From: Desulfobulbaceae bacterium
GTDB lineage: Bacteria; Desulfobacterota; Desulfobulbia; Desulfobulbales; Desulfocapsaceae
Direction: 5' to 3'
Assembly: GCA_019163335.1 (NCBI GenBank)
Contig: JAFLKM010000066.1
Location: 1 to 39,792, forward strand
DNA: 39,792 nucleotides
The notes beneath the pieces were generated by a model, which saw only the letters and a list, made by a program, of their open reading frames with translations, had not been told where the DNA came from and ran no database searches. Within the stretch, counting starts at the first letter, position 1. Every line of letters begins with the position of its first letter. Both the position numbers and the translations under genes were made by a program. Positions 1 to 9,751 of the stretch are shown here, one piece after another.

Positions 1-372
1 GACCAGCCAAAAACTCAACGATGTTGCAAACTCTCGTTCCGACAGACTCCTAGGAAGATTCTGTCTCTTGATTTCTCTTTTTGTTCCGTTTGAAGGATAG
101 CGTTCAGTCATCAGATGATGAGTAAATTCACATAACACCTAACGTCATACATGATGCAACAGGCAAAAGCAACTTGCTCAGCCAAAAATGTTGAGATTTT
201 CAGGGGGTAGGGGGGGGGCAGCGCAGGGTCGAAAACAGCTTAATCATACCGTCAAAGATATTAGCCATTATCTTGAGGAGCAGGGCCGCAAGAGTCGAAT
301 TCTGGGCTGGCAGTTCTTAGATCTGTTCTGTTTTTTTAACCCTTATTAGATGGGTATTTTCTGGAACACCTG
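1..372. other. Intergenic left edge, no firm gene
   Basis: I see no recognisable gene here. A 53-codon plus-strand reading frame (ATG at 188, stop TAG at 347-349) is the longest candidate. Its middle part looks protein-like (residues such as DISHYLEEQGRKS), but I do not recognise a family and there is no convincing ribosome binding site. It could be the worn end of an older gene. The frame starts across a G-rich tract (G5-TA-G9, about 202-217) that could be a mutational hot spot. The 3' end of the DUF2569 gene enters from the right at 373. Confidence 0.4.
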
Positions 373-1179
373 TCAATCAGCGTAGGTGGCTTTCACCCGC
401 TTGGAGACGTTGAAATAAACGAACCAGATCGAGAATGGAATTACGGTCTTCACGAAGCCCTTGATGTTTTCAATGGTCATGGCTTCTCTTGCAGTCTCCG
501 GGATGTTCCCCAGGTAGGGCAATATGAAAGAGAGAATGGATCATCCCAGTGCAACCAGTAGATAGAGTTTGGTGGTGCGCACTGCACCCGGTCGGATGCT
601 GCGAAGTTTGATAACTGCATACATGCCGAGGCCGACGACAGCTATGCTGCCAAGGGTCTCCAACGAATAAATACCAATAAAGCCGGGATATTTGCTCGAT
701 ACCTTAAAGACAGTCTCTGCGCCGATGGCCAACATAATCACGGCGATAATGGGCTGAACAAATAATTGAACTGCGCCGAAAAAGGCGAGCCAGCCACCGT
801 AACCTTTGTACGGTGAGTCAAGCCTTGGAAGGGACATGCTTCCGGTGGCGGCACTCGCTCCGGTGCTAGGCATGGTGGAAGGTTCTTCCGTTCTCAGGCC
901 GAATACAAAGGCAAGCAAGAACGCCCAGCCAGCCAGACGGAGAATTTGGAAAACGACACCTGACGAGGTGATGAACTTTCGATAGGTCTCGTTCGTCATG
1001 ACCTCGGAACGCAGGAGCAAGCCTGGTACGTAATTACCTGTGTAGGAAAGCAGAGAGAGAACAAGAAAGCCCAAGAGAAAACCTTTGCCTGGGCGCTTGA
1101 CGGATGAAACAAGAACGAAAATTGTCGTGATGCAGAGAATCGCGGTGAGCCAGAATCCGATGTCGTTGGCGAATTTCAA
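373..1179 (-). pseudogene. DUF2569-type membrane protein interrupted by in-frame TGA
   Basis: The first 212 codons (TTG start at 1179, preceded by an AGAGAGGTG-like ribosome binding site) encode a multi-pass membrane protein with the YGGWLAFFGAVQLFVQPII stretch typical of DUF2569. A TGA at 541-543 stops the frame, but the same frame stays open for 55 more codons to a TGA at 373-375. That extension gives a further membrane segment ending IWFVYFNVSKRVKATYAD, which resembles the usual C-terminus of the family. The gene therefore looks like one 268-residue protein with a nonsense codon, a sequencing error, or much less likely a read-through or Sec codon. The function of the family is unknown. It is the last minus-strand gene of the left block, 143 bp beyond lptE. 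Confidence 0.6.
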
Positions 1180-1322
1180 AAACGCACCTCTCTGATTGTG
1201 GTGTATTAATGAGGATAAACCACTGAGTTAACTTAATCAATGGCTTCAGCAATCCTTGTTGCATTCAAGTCATGCGGAAAATCGCGCAAGGCAGACTTTG
1301 TCGGAGGTGAATGGAGGAAGGA

Positions 1323-1847
1323 TTACATCTGGGCGAGCTTTCCCAGTGCCTTGATGTAAATTTTTTCTGACAGGTCATCCACGATGGTTGTCAATGCCTG
1401 GTCTTCATTGTCTGTGGTCGCCGCCCCGCTTCTGGTGACCCGGGCATCTTCGGTCCAGGTCTCGCCTGGAACCTCCAGGAGGATCTTGTCGGTTTTGATG
1501 TCTTTCAGAATATAGCGGACGGTCAGCGTCACTTTGACTTGGGAGGTGGTGTTGTTAGCGCCATAGGAGAGGCTGGGCAGTTGAATGGAGATGATCTCAC
1601 CGGCCAGGATAAGATCGGCGTTTGCCTTTTCCTTGGTCACCTTGATGGAGCTGGATTTTTGAAACCAGTGGGTGAGCGATTGATAGATTTTGGTGTCGAG
1701 CTGGAGGGCGTTCGTCCTGTTTTGCCAGTGGGTCACATAGATGGATTTTTCAGGGCCGCTATAGATGTAAGGATTATGGTAACCGCAGGCCGCAAGAAGC
1801 AGAACCGGAAGGAGAAAAAGCAGGTTGAGACGAAGTGTTGTTTTCAA
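1323..1847 (-). CDS. lptE: LPS-assembly lipoprotein LptE
   Basis: This 174-residue protein begins with a hydrophobic signal peptide ending in a lipobox (LLLAAC-G), so it should be lipidated and sent to the outer membrane. LptE plugs the LptD barrel that inserts lipopolysaccharide in the outer leaflet. The body carries the small LptE/RlpB-like fold, including the early 'CGYHNPYIYSG' and 'IYVTHWQNRT' stretches and a GEI-type strand followed by 'YILKDIKTDKIL'. The start is TTG with GGAG about 10 bases upstream. The gene follows leuS by 96 bp in the same direction. The leuS-lptE order is common in proteobacteria and supports the call, since sequence similarity within the family is low. Confidence 0.85.
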   Translation of the reverse strand: MKTTLRLNLLFLLPVLLLAACGYHNPYIYSGPEKSIYVTHWQNRTNALQLDTKIYQSLTHWFQKSSSIKVTKEKANADLILAGEIISIQLPSLSYGANNTTSQVKVTLTVRYILKDIKTDKILLEVPGETWTEDARVTRSGAATTDNEDQALTTIVDDLSEKIYIKALGKLAQM

Positions 1848-1943
1848 CAGGTTACTCCACTCTGTTTAAGTTTAGAGGCTGGAAGAAAATACCCATAGGA
1901 TTGCCAGCCATTTTCCGGCCATGCTACTTGCCGCGCAATGTCT

Positions 1944-4460
1944 TTATACCACGATATTAACAAGCTTTTTCTGAACAACAATAATTTTCTTAACCGGCCC
2001 GTCATTAATAATCTTCTGGACGTTATTGTCGCGGAGGGCCATGGCTTTGATTGTGTCATCGTCGATGTCGGCTGGAACGAGAAGACGGGAGCGGACCTTG
2101 CCGTTGACCTGAATAACGATGGTTAGCTCCTCTTCCTTGGCTGCTTCCATGTCCAGCTCCGGCCACTGTGCCTGGTCGATGGGGCAGCTCTGGCCGATCT
2201 GCTGCCAGAGCTCGGCGCAGAAGTGAGGAACCATGGGGGAGAGCAGTAGAAGGATCGTGCGTACGGCCTCATGAATCAAGGCTGGTGTCATGGCTTCCCT
2301 GTCTTCACTGCCGTCCATGGGGGAGAGGGTGTACAGGGTGTTGAACAGTTCCATAACCCCGCTGATGGCGGTGTTGAAATGAAAGTTGTTCTCAATATTT
2401 GAGGTCACCCGCTGGATGGTCTGGTGGGTTTTGCGATGGAGTGTTTGATCTGCGGTGCAGCGGATGTCGATCTTTTCATCGCTTGCGGCCAGGAGCTCCT
2501 TGTGGCCCATGACGAAGCGATGGATTCGACCGAGGAATCGGAAGGCGCCTTCAACGCCCTTGGCATTCCATTCCAGATCCTTTTCCGGAGGGGCAGCAAA
2601 AAGGCTGAACAGCCGGACGGTATCGGCGCCGTATTCGTTGATCAAATCGTTGGGGTCAACCACATTCCCCTTGGATTTCGACATTTTTGATCCATCCTTG
2701 ATCACCATCCCCTGGGTGAGGAGATTGGTGAAGGGCTCGTCAATGTCCAGATAGCCGAGATCACGAAGGACTTTCGTGAAAAAACGGGAGTAGAGCAGGT
2801 GCAGGATGGCATGTTCCACCCCGCCGATATACTGATCCACCGCCAGCCAATGCGCCGCCTTGGTGCGGTCGATGGGGGCTTCGGTATGTCGGGGACAGGT
2901 ATAACGGGCAAAATACCAGGAGGATTCAACGAAGGTGTCCATGGTGTCGGTCTCGCGCCGAGCCTTGCCACCACAGGACGGACAGCTGGTGTTCACAAAG
3001 GACTCTCGCTGGGCCAGGGGAGCGCAGCTGTTCATCTCTGCAGTTTTTCCGGCATCGTTGTCCTCCGGCAGAATCACCGGCAACTGGTCAATGGGCACGG
3101 GCTGGACGCCGCACTTCTCACAGTGAATCATCGGGATTGGTGCGCCCCAGTAGCGCTGCCGAGAGATTCCCCAGTCGCGCAATCGATAGGTGGTGTGGGC
3201 AGCGCCGAATCCATTGGTCGTAGCATGATCGATAATGGCCTGCTTGGCTGCAGTGGAGAGCATTCCGGTGAATGTTCCTGAGTCTGCCAGGAGACCGGGT
3301 TCCGTCTGGGCTGTCTCCATTTCCGCGCCTGTCAGGGAGAGGCCTTCGGGGATAACAACGGGTTTGACGGCAAGGTTGTATTTGCGGGCAAATTCAAAGT
3401 CTCGCTGGTCATGGGCGGGTACCGCCATGACTGCCCCGGTGCCATAGCCCATGAGAACAAAGTTGGCCACATAGATGGGAACCTTGTCGCCATTAAAGGG
3501 ATTGATGCAGTAACGGCCGGTAAAGATCCCCTTTTTTTCTTGCTCGTCATCGGGTTTCTGCTGCTGTTTCTCCTGGATAATTGCGTCAATAAAGCTTTCG
3601 ATTTCTTCTTTGTTGTCTGATCCCTCGATTAAAATCTTGACCAGAGGATGTTCGGGGGCAATGGACATGAAGGTCACGCCAAAGATGGTGTCGGGGCGAG
3701 TGGTGAAGATGGAAAGACGCTCCTTGCTTCCTTCAATTTGGAAATCACAAGTAAGTCCCTGGGATTTGCCGATCCAGTTGCGCTGCATGGTCACCACTTT
3801 TTCCGGCCAGCCGCTCAGCTTATCAAGATCACGGAGGAGTTCCTCGGCGTAGTCGGTGATTTTGAAGAACCAGCCGTTCATCTGGCGGGGGGTGACGAGT
3901 TCATCGCAACGCCAGCAGGTGCCGTCAATTACTTGTTCATTGGCGAGCACGGTCTGGCAGGAGTTGCACCAGTTTACCGTGGTATTCTTTTGATAGACCA
4001 GTCCCTTTTCATACATCTGCAGAAAGATGAGCTGCTCCCAGCGATAATAGGCGGGGTTGCAGGTGGCAATCTCGCGGTCCCAGTCATAGGACAGCCCAAG
4101 CTGACGCAGCTGGTTGCGCATGTAGTCGATATTGTCATAGGTCCAGCGAGCCGGGTGGGTATTATTCTTCTGGGCGGCATTCTCTGCCGGCAGACCAAAG
4201 GCATCCCAGCCCATGGGATGGAGGACATTGAACCCCCGCAGCCTTTTATAGCGGGCGATGACGTCTCCAATGGAGTAATTGCGGACATGGCCCATGTGAA
4301 TGCGTCCGGAAGGATAGGGGAACATTTCCAGGACATAATACTTTTCCCGTGGATCATCTTCAGTGACCTTGTAACTTGCCTCTTTGCGCCAGAGCTCCTG
4401 CCATTTGGCCTCAATGGCCTTAAAATCATATTTGTTGTCGGATTCTGCGATAATGGACAT
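1944..4460 (-). CDS. leuS: Leucyl-tRNA synthetase
   Basis: The 838-residue class I synthetase charges tRNA-Leu with leucine in the cytoplasm. The HIGH-type motif appears as HMGH at residues 55-58 ([19 protein letters not shown]) and the KMSKS motif near residue 592 ([14 protein letters not shown]). Between them lie a zinc-ribbon-like pair (CNSC/CWRC) and the CP1 editing domain with [10 protein letters not shown] and [17 protein letters not shown], which hydrolyses mischarged tRNA. The C-terminal VNGKVR segment matches bacterial LeuRS. I chose the ATG at 4460 because a GAGG lies 8-10 bases upstream. An in-frame ATG at 4487 would add nine residues but has no ribosome binding site. It lies between dnaB and lptE on the same strand. 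Confidence 0.97.
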   Translation of the reverse strand: MSIIAESDNKYDFKAIEAKWQELWRKEASYKVTEDDPREKYYVLEMFPYPSGRIHMGHVRNYSIGDVIARYKRLRGFNVLHPMGWDAFGLPAENAAQKNNTHPARWTYDNIDYMRNQLRQLGLSYDWDREIATCNPAYYRWEQLIFLQMYEKGLVYQKNTTVNWCNSCQTVLANEQVIDGTCWRCDELVTPRQMNGWFFKITDYAEELLRDLDKLSGWPEKVVTMQRNWIGKSQGLTCDFQIEGSKERLSIFTTRPDTIFGVTFMSIAPEHPLVKILIEGSDNKEEIESFIDAIIQEKQQQKPDDEQEKKGIFTGRYCINPFNGDKVPIYVANFVLMGYGTGAVMAVPAHDQRDFEFARKYNLAVKPVVIPEGLSLTGAEMETAQTEPGLLADSGTFTGMLSTAAKQAIIDHATTNGFGAAHTTYRLRDWGISRQRYWGAPIPMIHCEKCGVQPVPIDQLPVILPEDNDAGKTAEMNSCAPLAQRESFVNTSCPSCGGKARRETDTMDTFVESSWYFARYTCPRHTEAPIDRTKAAHWLAVDQYIGGVEHAILHLLYSRFFTKVLRDLGYLDIDEPFTNLLTQGMVIKDGSKMSKSKGNVVDPNDLINEYGADTVRLFSLFAAPPEKDLEWNAKGVEGAFRFLGRIHRFVMGHKELLAASDEKIDIRCTADQTLHRKTHQTIQRVTSNIENNFHFNTAISGVMELFNTLYTLSPMDGSEDREAMTPALIHEAVRTILLLLSPMVPHFCAELWQQIGQSCPIDQAQWPELDMEAAKEEELTIVIQVNGKVRSRLLVPADIDDDTIKAMALRDNNVQKIINDGPVKKIIVVQKKLVNIVV

Positions 4461-4534
4461 GCTGTTTTGCCTCGGTGAAAAAAACAAAAAAATGAATAGA
4501 AAGAATTTTTTGTCAGGTGGGGAATGACGAAGAA

Positions 4535-5920
4535 TCAGTAATTAGGCGGTTCGTCATAATGACTCATGTTCTCGAAGAGGGTGAACTCTTTGAGAAAGGT
4601 GAGTTTAAAGGTACCGGTTGGGCCGTTTCGCTGTTTGCCGATGATGATTTCGGCGCTGCCTTTTTCCGGATTATCCTCAGCCTTGTTGTACACCTCATCC
4701 CGATAGATGAAACAGATCACATCGGCATCCTGCTCAATGGCGCCCGACTCGCGCAAGTCAGACATCATGGGGCGTTTATCGGTACGGCTCTCCAGTCCTC
4801 GATTCAACTGGGACAGGGCAAGCACAGGGACCTTGAGTTCCTTGGCCATGGCCTTGAGCGCCCGTGAAATCTCACTGATCTCCTGGGTCCGATTTTCGCT
4901 GGAGTTGCGGCCCCGCATGAGTTGCAGGTAGTCAACGACGATCAGGCCGATATTATGCTGGGCCACAAGCCTGCGAACCTTGGCCCGCATCTCAAGTACG
5001 GAAATGGAGGGGGTGTCATCGATATAGATGGGAGCGTTTTCGAGCATTCCCACGGCTCGGGTCAGTTTTGGCCAGTCCTCGCTGTGTAGTCTGCCGGTAC
5101 GGATTCTCTGGGAATCGATGCGGCCTACCGAGCAGAGCAGGCGCATGACGAGTTGTTCATGGGACATCTCCAGGCTGAAGATGCCCACCCCGACATTGTC
5201 CACCAGGGCCACATGCTGGGCAATATTCATGGCAAAGGCGGTCTTGCCCATGGACGGCCTGGCCGCCAGGATAATGAGATCAGACGGTTGGAGACCGGCG
5301 GTCATCTTGTCCATCTCAACATAGCCGGTGGCCGCCCCGGTAATCAGTTCTTTTCTGGCGTAGAGTTGTTCTATGGCCTTGAAGGCGGCGGGAATAGCCT
5401 GGCCCATGGAGGTGAAGCCCTGCTTGTTTTTGGAGCTTGCTATGTCAAAGATGGCCTGCTCCGCTTCATCCACCAAGGTGTCGATATCACCCTGTTCGTC
5501 ATAACAGCGGGTGGCAATCTCGGTGTTGACCTGGATCAGGTTTCGCAGGATGGCCTTCTGATGGATAATGCGGGCATAGTGGCTGAGATTGGCCGTGACC
5601 GGAACCATGGAGGTCAGCATGGCGAGATATGCGGCGCCGCCGGCCTCCTCCAGTTTGTTGTTGTTTTTCAGTTGATTGGTGACGGTGACCAGATCCTGGG
5701 GCTCATTTTTTTCAAAGAGCTGAATCATTGCCTCAAAGATCTGCCGGTGGGACTGACGATAAAAATTATCCGGTGTGAGGATCTCAAGAACAGTGCCAAG
5801 GGATTGATCTTTAAGCAGAATGGTGCCGAGGACTGATTGCTCAGCCTCAAGATTCTGGGGCGGGACTCTGCCGCCGGATGTCGGAGGTGCTGCTGTGGTC
5901 ATTGAAAAGAGCTCACTCAT
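4535..5920 (-). CDS. dnaB: Replicative DNA helicase DnaB
   Basis: About 461 residues, the usual length of the hexameric helicase that unwinds DNA at the replication fork and works with primase. The N-terminal domain begins [16 protein letters not shown]. The RecA-like domain has the Walker A motif [15 protein letters not shown], a Walker B/H3 region [10 protein letters not shown], and the arginine-rich [21 protein letters not shown] segment. The open frame extends to 6043, but that extra N-terminus is not DnaB-like. Candidate ATGs are at 5935, 5920 and 5902. None has a strong ribosome binding site, so the start is uncertain by a few residues. It follows rplI by about 200 bp, an order common in this phylum. 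Confidence 0.95.
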   Translation of the reverse strand: MSELFSMTTAAPPTSGGRVPPQNLEAEQSVLGTILLKDQSLGTVLEILTPDNFYRQSHRQIFEAMIQLFEKNEPQDLVTVTNQLKNNNKLEEAGGAAYLAMLTSMVPVTANLSHYARIIHQKAILRNLIQVNTEIATRCYDEQGDIDTLVDEAEQAIFDIASSKNKQGFTSMGQAIPAAFKAIEQLYARKELITGAATGYVEMDKMTAGLQPSDLIILAARPSMGKTAFAMNIAQHVALVDNVGVGIFSLEMSHEQLVMRLLCSVGRIDSQRIRTGRLHSEDWPKLTRAVGMLENAPIYIDDTPSISVLEMRAKVRRLVAQHNIGLIVVDYLQLMRGRNSSENRTQEISEISRALKAMAKELKVPVLALSQLNRGLESRTDKRPMMSDLRESGAIEQDADVICFIYRDEVYNKAEDNPEKGSAEIIIGKQRNGPTGTFKLTFLKEFTLFENMSHYDEPPNY

Positions 5921-6054
5921 CTTGATGCTGACCATGAAAGAAAAAGGATGTGAAATGACAACACACCGGCGAGGAGAAAGTTCCCTTACGGTGTGCTGGT
6001 GGAGCCGCTCTGAAATAAGAAGCGCAGGGCCGACGAGGTCCATTGATTCAAGTT

Positions 6055-6093
6055 CAGCTGGGGGAGACAGGACTTGGTGTTGTCCCCCAGCTG
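6055..6093 (-). promoter_or_regulatory. Stem-loop between rplI and dnaB
   Basis: A perfect 10-bp stem (CAGCTGGGGG at 6055-6064 pairing with CCCCCAGCTG at 6084-6093) with a 19-base loop lies between rplI and dnaB. Read in the direction of the genes it is not followed by a T-run, so it is not a standard terminator. It may be an mRNA processing or stability element that separates the ribosomal protein from the helicase message. The role is inferred. Confidence 0.45.
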
Positions 6094-6119
6094 ATTAAAA
6101 ATCATGGATCCTGGGGTAA

Positions 6120-6575
6120 TCAGGCTTTCTCAACGGTTGGAACAATCTTGACAGTAATATCAGTGGCCAACTGGAAGCCGGCCTTGATGGTCACCTGGAA
6201 TTCTCCCAGGGTTTTAATCGGATCGGCAAGGACGATCTGTTTTTTGTCGAGAACAATGTCCATTTCTGCCAGCTTCTGGTGAATATCAGTACTGGTGACG
6301 GAACCAAAGAGCCGTGAGTCGGATCCTGACAGCTGGGCAATGGTAATGGTGATGCCGGCCAGTTTTTTGGAAAGGTTCTCGGCCTGTTGACGCTCCAGCT
6401 CAAGCTTTGCCTTGATGGTGGCAAGATTGCGGGCCAGCAGGGTCTTATTCTGAGCGTTGGCAAGAACGGCTTTTCCTTGCGGCAACAGATAGTTGCGCCC
6501 ATATCCAGGTTTTACGTTGACGATGGCGCCTTCCTGGCCGAGGGTGCTGATGGTTTCTTTCAATATGAGTTCCAT
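6120..6575 (-). CDS. rplI: 50S ribosomal protein bL9
   Basis: The 151-residue protein matches bL9 over its whole length. The N-terminal rRNA-binding domain carries the signature GYGRNYLLPQGKAV, followed by the long charged connecting helix (residues about 45-80) and the C-terminal domain (GSVTSTDIHQKL...). It binds the L1-stalk base of 23S rRNA and helps keep the reading frame. An AAGGAG ribosome binding site sits just ahead of the ATG at 6575. It follows the DUF2232 gene and precedes dnaB, completing the S6-S18-L9 cluster. Confidence 0.97.
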   Translation of the reverse strand: MELILKETISTLGQEGAIVNVKPGYGRNYLLPQGKAVLANAQNKTLLARNLATIKAKLELERQQAENLSKKLAGITITIAQLSGSDSRLFGSVTSTDIHQKLAEMDIVLDKKQIVLADPIKTLGEFQVTIKAGFQLATDITVKIVPTVEKA

Positions 6576-6712
6576 GGTTTAGCTCCTTAAAGTTGGTTCT
6601 GTAAAATTGATGACGTTGGAAAAATCTCAAGTACTGCGTCACGTGGCCTTCTCTCGGATGAGACGTGTTGCGAACTCATCAGGAAAGCTTCCTCCGACGC
6701 AAAATCCTCTGT

Positions 6713-7687
6713 TTATAAAGGTTCTATCGGTGTTGTATCCTGACCGCGTAAATGCCGTAGATCAAACCAGACGTCAGCAAGTCCGATCACTGATAAAAAA
6801 ATGGTTCCCAATGATTGAAAAAAGAAAATCACATATAAAAGGGAACGCATGAGTACGGGAACTTTCCACTTTTCTAAAAAAAAGAGAACAATGGCAAAGC
6901 CTTGGAAAAAATATATAACACTGACAACAAGTAATAGATTAAAACCAATGGTTCTGATTGCTGGTTCCGGTATCAGCGCCAGAATTGCTGCTAAAATGAC
7001 TGACCAGACAAGCTTGTCCGGTAATTGCCAGTATTGATATTCGGGCCAGGGCCCAGTGCCAGTATTCTTCTGAAGCAGTCTGTTCCCTATTACCAAGGCC
7101 AGCCATACAGAAAAGAGGGCGGTACAGGTCACAATAGCAGGGAGAAACTGGATCAGTCGCTGTTTAATCTGATTGAAGGTCTCTACAAGTAAATATCGAG
7201 AATCTGATGGAATTTTCTCGTCTTCCTGATAGAGCTTCAACGCCTCATCCATTCCCTGATTGATGGACAGCTGGAGCAGGGAATAGGGATGGGTTCCTTC
7301 ACTGATGGCGATCACGCCGGAGAAAAGAAACCACGAAAGGCTTAATACTGCAAATCCTTTGAGTCCAGCCAGATAGGGCGGTTCAGCTCTTAGCACCGAA
7401 CGGGCCAGCATCACTCCTGCAGGCATAAGAGTCATGGCCAGAACAACAAGACTTGCCGTCTGCATTATCAGGCTCGCTATAAAAGCGATAACTGACCCGG
7501 CCAGGATATATCTGCTGCCTGCAAGCTGACCGAATCTGCAAAAATAATAAAAAACGAGTAAAGGGACAAGGGCGTAGAGCCAGCCGATAAAAACAAACTG
7601 CAGCGCAGGCAGCAGCAGCAGCGCGGCCACGGTGAAGATATGTCGTGCTGTCTTTATCCCCTCAGGGGGTTGGCCCACCTGGCTCAC
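6713..7687 (-). CDS. DUF2232 polytopic membrane protein
   Basis: A 324-residue, very hydrophobic protein with about eight predicted membrane segments and a short basic cytoplasmic start (QPPEGIKTARH). It matches the DUF2232 family in size and pattern, including the long loop with 'LLVETFNQIKQRLIQFLPAI' in the middle. The family has no firm function. In this phylum it commonly sits between rpsR and rplI, exactly as here, and the fixed position is the main support. The start is GTG at 7687 with AGGA 8-12 bases upstream, only 34 bases after rpsR. Confidence 0.8.
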   Translation of the reverse strand: MSQVGQPPEGIKTARHIFTVAALLLLPALQFVFIGWLYALVPLLVFYYFCRFGQLAGSRYILAGSVIAFIASLIMQTASLVVLAMTLMPAGVMLARSVLRAEPPYLAGLKGFAVLSLSWFLFSGVIAISEGTHPYSLLQLSINQGMDEALKLYQEDEKIPSDSRYLLVETFNQIKQRLIQFLPAIVTCTALFSVWLALVIGNRLLQKNTGTGPWPEYQYWQLPDKLVWSVILAAILALIPEPAIRTIGFNLLLVVSVIYFFQGFAIVLFFLEKWKVPVLMRSLLYVIFFFQSLGTIFLSVIGLADVWFDLRHLRGQDTTPIEPL

Positions 7688-7721
7688 CTTGTTGTCCTAC
7701 TTTAAATCCTTTGCTTTATCG

Positions 7722-7964
7722 TTATCTCGGTGTGGCGCCGGTGTACGGCAACAGGGCAATCTGACGCGCCCGCTTGATGGCTTCACACAACTGACGCTGA
7801 TGGGTGGCGCAGGTTCCAGAGATCCGGCGAGGCATAATCTTGCCCCGCTCAGAGATAAAATATTTTATTGTCTTCAGGTCTTTATAGTCAATAATCGTTT
7901 CTTGATCAGTGGTGCAGAAACGGCAGACTTTTTTACGGGCAAAAACACGTTTTACGGGAGGCAT
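7722..7964 (-). CDS. rpsR: 30S ribosomal protein bS18
   Basis: An 80-residue protein with the bS18 core ([19 protein letters not shown] and the basic [29 protein letters not shown]). It binds the central domain of 16S rRNA together with S6. It keeps CxxC near the N-terminus (KVCRFC) and a CATHQRQLC cluster, so it looks like a zinc-capable form of the protein. An AGGAT ribosome binding site precedes the ATG. rpsF lies 49 bp upstream in the same transcript. Confidence 0.97.
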   Translation of the reverse strand: MPPVKRVFARKKVCRFCTTDQETIIDYKDLKTIKYFISERGKIMPRRISGTCATHQRQLCEAIKRARQIALLPYTGATPR

Positions 7965-8013
7965 AGTAATATCCTGTCAATTTGTGGGTTGTAAATGGGA
8001 GGGCCGAGATAAA

Positions 8014-8427
8014 TTATTCGTGCTCCACAACAATGTCATCAGCATCAAATCCTTCGATCTCTTCGGTTTCCCCTGATTCTTTAGCGGCCTTGCGGGTACT
8101 CGTCTCAAGTTTGGCCTGTTCAATCTTCTCGGCAGTGATATCGTCGGCAAGTTTGATGGTCATGTATTTGAGAACAGAATCGTCGATGCGGAATTTTCGC
8201 TCCATCTCCAGCACTGCAGCTGGTTCTGTCGCGTAATCACAAAGAATGTAAATCCCTTGGGTCTCTTTTTTGATCGGATAGGCTACTTTTCGCAAACCCC
8301 AACGGTCCAGATCAATGATGGTGCCGCCTTCGTTGGTAATAATGGTATTTGCATTGTCAATAATGGTGTTGATCTGCTCTTCTCCAAGGTTTGGTCGAAG
8401 AATGTAGATCGTCTCGTACCTGCGCAT
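8014..8427 (-). CDS. rpsF: 30S ribosomal protein bS6
   Basis: The 137-residue protein starts MRRYETIYILRPNL, the typical bS6 opening, and contains DRWGLRKVAYPIKKETQGIY and the FRIDDSVLKYM strand. It forms a heterodimer with S18 on 16S rRNA. The C-terminus (residues about 105-137) is an acidic, unstructured tail (EETEEIEGFDADDIVVEHE), a frequent feature of bS6. A strong GAGGAGG site precedes the ATG. The 200-bp upstream spacer contains two large hairpins, listed separately. Confidence 0.97.
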   Translation of the reverse strand: MRRYETIYILRPNLGEEQINTIIDNANTIITNEGGTIIDLDRWGLRKVAYPIKKETQGIYILCDYATEPAAVLEMERKFRIDDSVLKYMTIKLADDITAEKIEQAKLETSTRKAAKESGETEEIEGFDADDIVVEHE

Positions 8428-8480
8428 GTGTTCCTCCTCGTGGACCCATGATTGTCGGGATATGTCATCCCTGATTTTCG

Positions 8481-8555
8481 GCTCTCACCAATAAGCCGTG
8501 GCTTATTTGCGGCAGAGAGCGAAGAGGTGCCTGTCTGGCACCATTGCCGGACAGG
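8481..8555 (-). promoter_or_regulatory. Two hairpins in the rpsF leader
   Basis: In the mazG-rpsF spacer, reading toward rpsF, there are two strong stem-loops. The first (8530-8555) is an 11-bp stem with one G-T pair and a four-base loop. The second has an inner perfect 8-bp stem (8490-8497 with 8500-8507) and an outer 6-bp stem (8481-8486 with 8515-8520). Neither is followed by a T-run. Leaders that bind the S6:S18 complex and repress the operon are known upstream of rpsF in many bacteria. This pair is a candidate, but I could not match the conserved bulge of that motif. Confidence 0.4.
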
Positions 8556-8627
8556 GATGCTGAATGTGTAACATAATTCAGCGTTGGATAGAAAAAGCAG
8601 TAAAAATACATCGGAGCGTGATTCGTG

Positions 8628-9023
8628 TCAATTTGTTTTTTTCTCCTTTTCCTGGGACTTGATGGCCCGCCACTGTTTTTCCAGTTCCTCCTCCGTGCCT
8701 TTTTTCCCTTCACCAAAAACGTGGGGATGCCGGCGGATCATTTTTTCATTGATGTTCTGGATGACGTCCCTGAGGGTAAAATGATTGTTTTTTGCATTGA
8801 CTTCAGCCATGAGAATCAGGAGAAAGAGCATATCGCCGAGTTCTTCACAGAGGTTTTCATTATCGTTATTGTCGATGGCGGCAATTATTTCGGCAAATTC
8901 ATCCTTGAAATATTTTTTCAGACTGAGAGTGGTTTGTTTTTGATCCCAGGGGCAGCCGTCAGGGCCAAGCAGGGCGCGTATGGTGTGCAGAAGCAGAGAA
9001 AAGTGATGTTTATCAGTGGGCAT
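8628..9023 (-). CDS. mazG: MazG-type nucleotide pyrophosphohydrolase
   Basis: A 131-residue single-domain MazG protein. It begins with LLHTIRALLGPDGCPWDQKQT, the classic MazG opening, then shows the metal-binding helices EFAEIIAAI and ENLCEELGDMLFLLILMAEV (the ExxE and EExxD pattern) and ends RRHPHVFGEG near residue 105. The family hydrolyses nucleoside triphosphates to monophosphates and pyrophosphate, thought to clean the nucleotide pool. It is half the length of E. coli MazG, as in many anaerobes. No clear ribosome binding site is visible. It lies between the transglycosylase gene and rpsF. Confidence 0.9.
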   Translation of the reverse strand: MPTDKHHFSLLLHTIRALLGPDGCPWDQKQTTLSLKKYFKDEFAEIIAAIDNNDNENLCEELGDMLFLLILMAEVNAKNNHFTLRDVIQNINEKMIRRHPHVFGEGKKGTEEELEKQWRAIKSQEKEKKTN

Positions 9024-9097
9024 GGGATGGTATTGTGTGAGGAGGGGAGAACTCTGATGAGTAAGAAAGGGGAAGCTAATACGATATGTTCAAACTG

Positions 9098-9748
9098 TCA
9101 GCCTCTTCCGTGGCTTCGTGGGGTCTTTTTCTGCAACAGCAAGCAACGGTAGTAGCCGTTGACCTTGCCAATAAGCTCGTGGGTTTCCTGATAGGGAGCA
9201 TACTGCCCTTGTTTCAGTTCCTTGATGTTTTCGCCGGCATTCCAGGCGGAGAGCACAAGGGCGATCTGGCCATTGTATTTCTGATTATACTTGGCGATCA
9301 GGTAACAGGTAAGCAGAATGTTGACGGCTGGATCATACAGATCTTCTTCGCTTAGATTTTGTAGCCTTGCCCGGCTGACACTGTGAAAATCAACGGTGCC
9401 CTTAGAGAGGGCACGGCCTGCTTCAATCCCGGTGCTGGCGATGATCTGGCCCAGTCCGATGGCGTTTTTGCGGGAGATCGCCCGTGGGTTGGCGTCGGAC
9501 TCGGCCAGGATCAGGGCCCGAATGAAATCCGGGCTGACCTTGTGGCGGGGTTGAACAAAGGAGAATCCGCAATAATAGTCGATGAGGCTGCTGTAACGGT
9601 CTATTTTATGGAGACGTTCGGGGGTGAGGGTGATGTCAGCGTATTTATTGACCTGCTGGAAGAGTTCACTGCGGGCAGACACTGGTGCAAGGAGAAGAAG
9701 ACCCATACAGCAAAGGGCCAGGCAGGTTTTCAGGGTGAGTCCCGGCAT
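9098..9748 (-). CDS. Exported lytic transglycosylase (SLT domain)
   Basis: The 216-residue protein starts with a signal peptide (hydrophobic LALCCMGLLLLAPVSA, residues about 9-25), so it acts in the periplasm. The SLT domain follows: the catalytic Glu is in RALILAESDANP, followed by the conserved AIGLGQI stretch and the ALVLSAWNAGE segment. Such enzymes cleave peptidoglycan to leave 1,6-anhydromuramic ends. The ATG at 9748 is 3 bases from the end of the aminopeptidase gene, and its AAGGAT site lies inside that gene's 3' end, so translation is probably coupled. The exact subfamily is not clear. Confidence 0.88.
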   Translation of the reverse strand: MPGLTLKTCLALCCMGLLLLAPVSARSELFQQVNKYADITLTPERLHKIDRYSSLIDYYCGFSFVQPRHKVSPDFIRALILAESDANPRAISRKNAIGLGQIIASTGIEAGRALSKGTVDFHSVSRARLQNLSEEDLYDPAVNILLTCYLIAKYNQKYNGQIALVLSAWNAGENIKELKQGQYAPYQETHELIGKVNGYYRCLLLQKKTPRSHGRG

Positions 9749-9751
9749 TAT

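Noticed and set aside
3648-4478. 276-codon open frame on the plus strand
   Set aside because: Antisense to leuS, whose protein is clearly conserved through this region.
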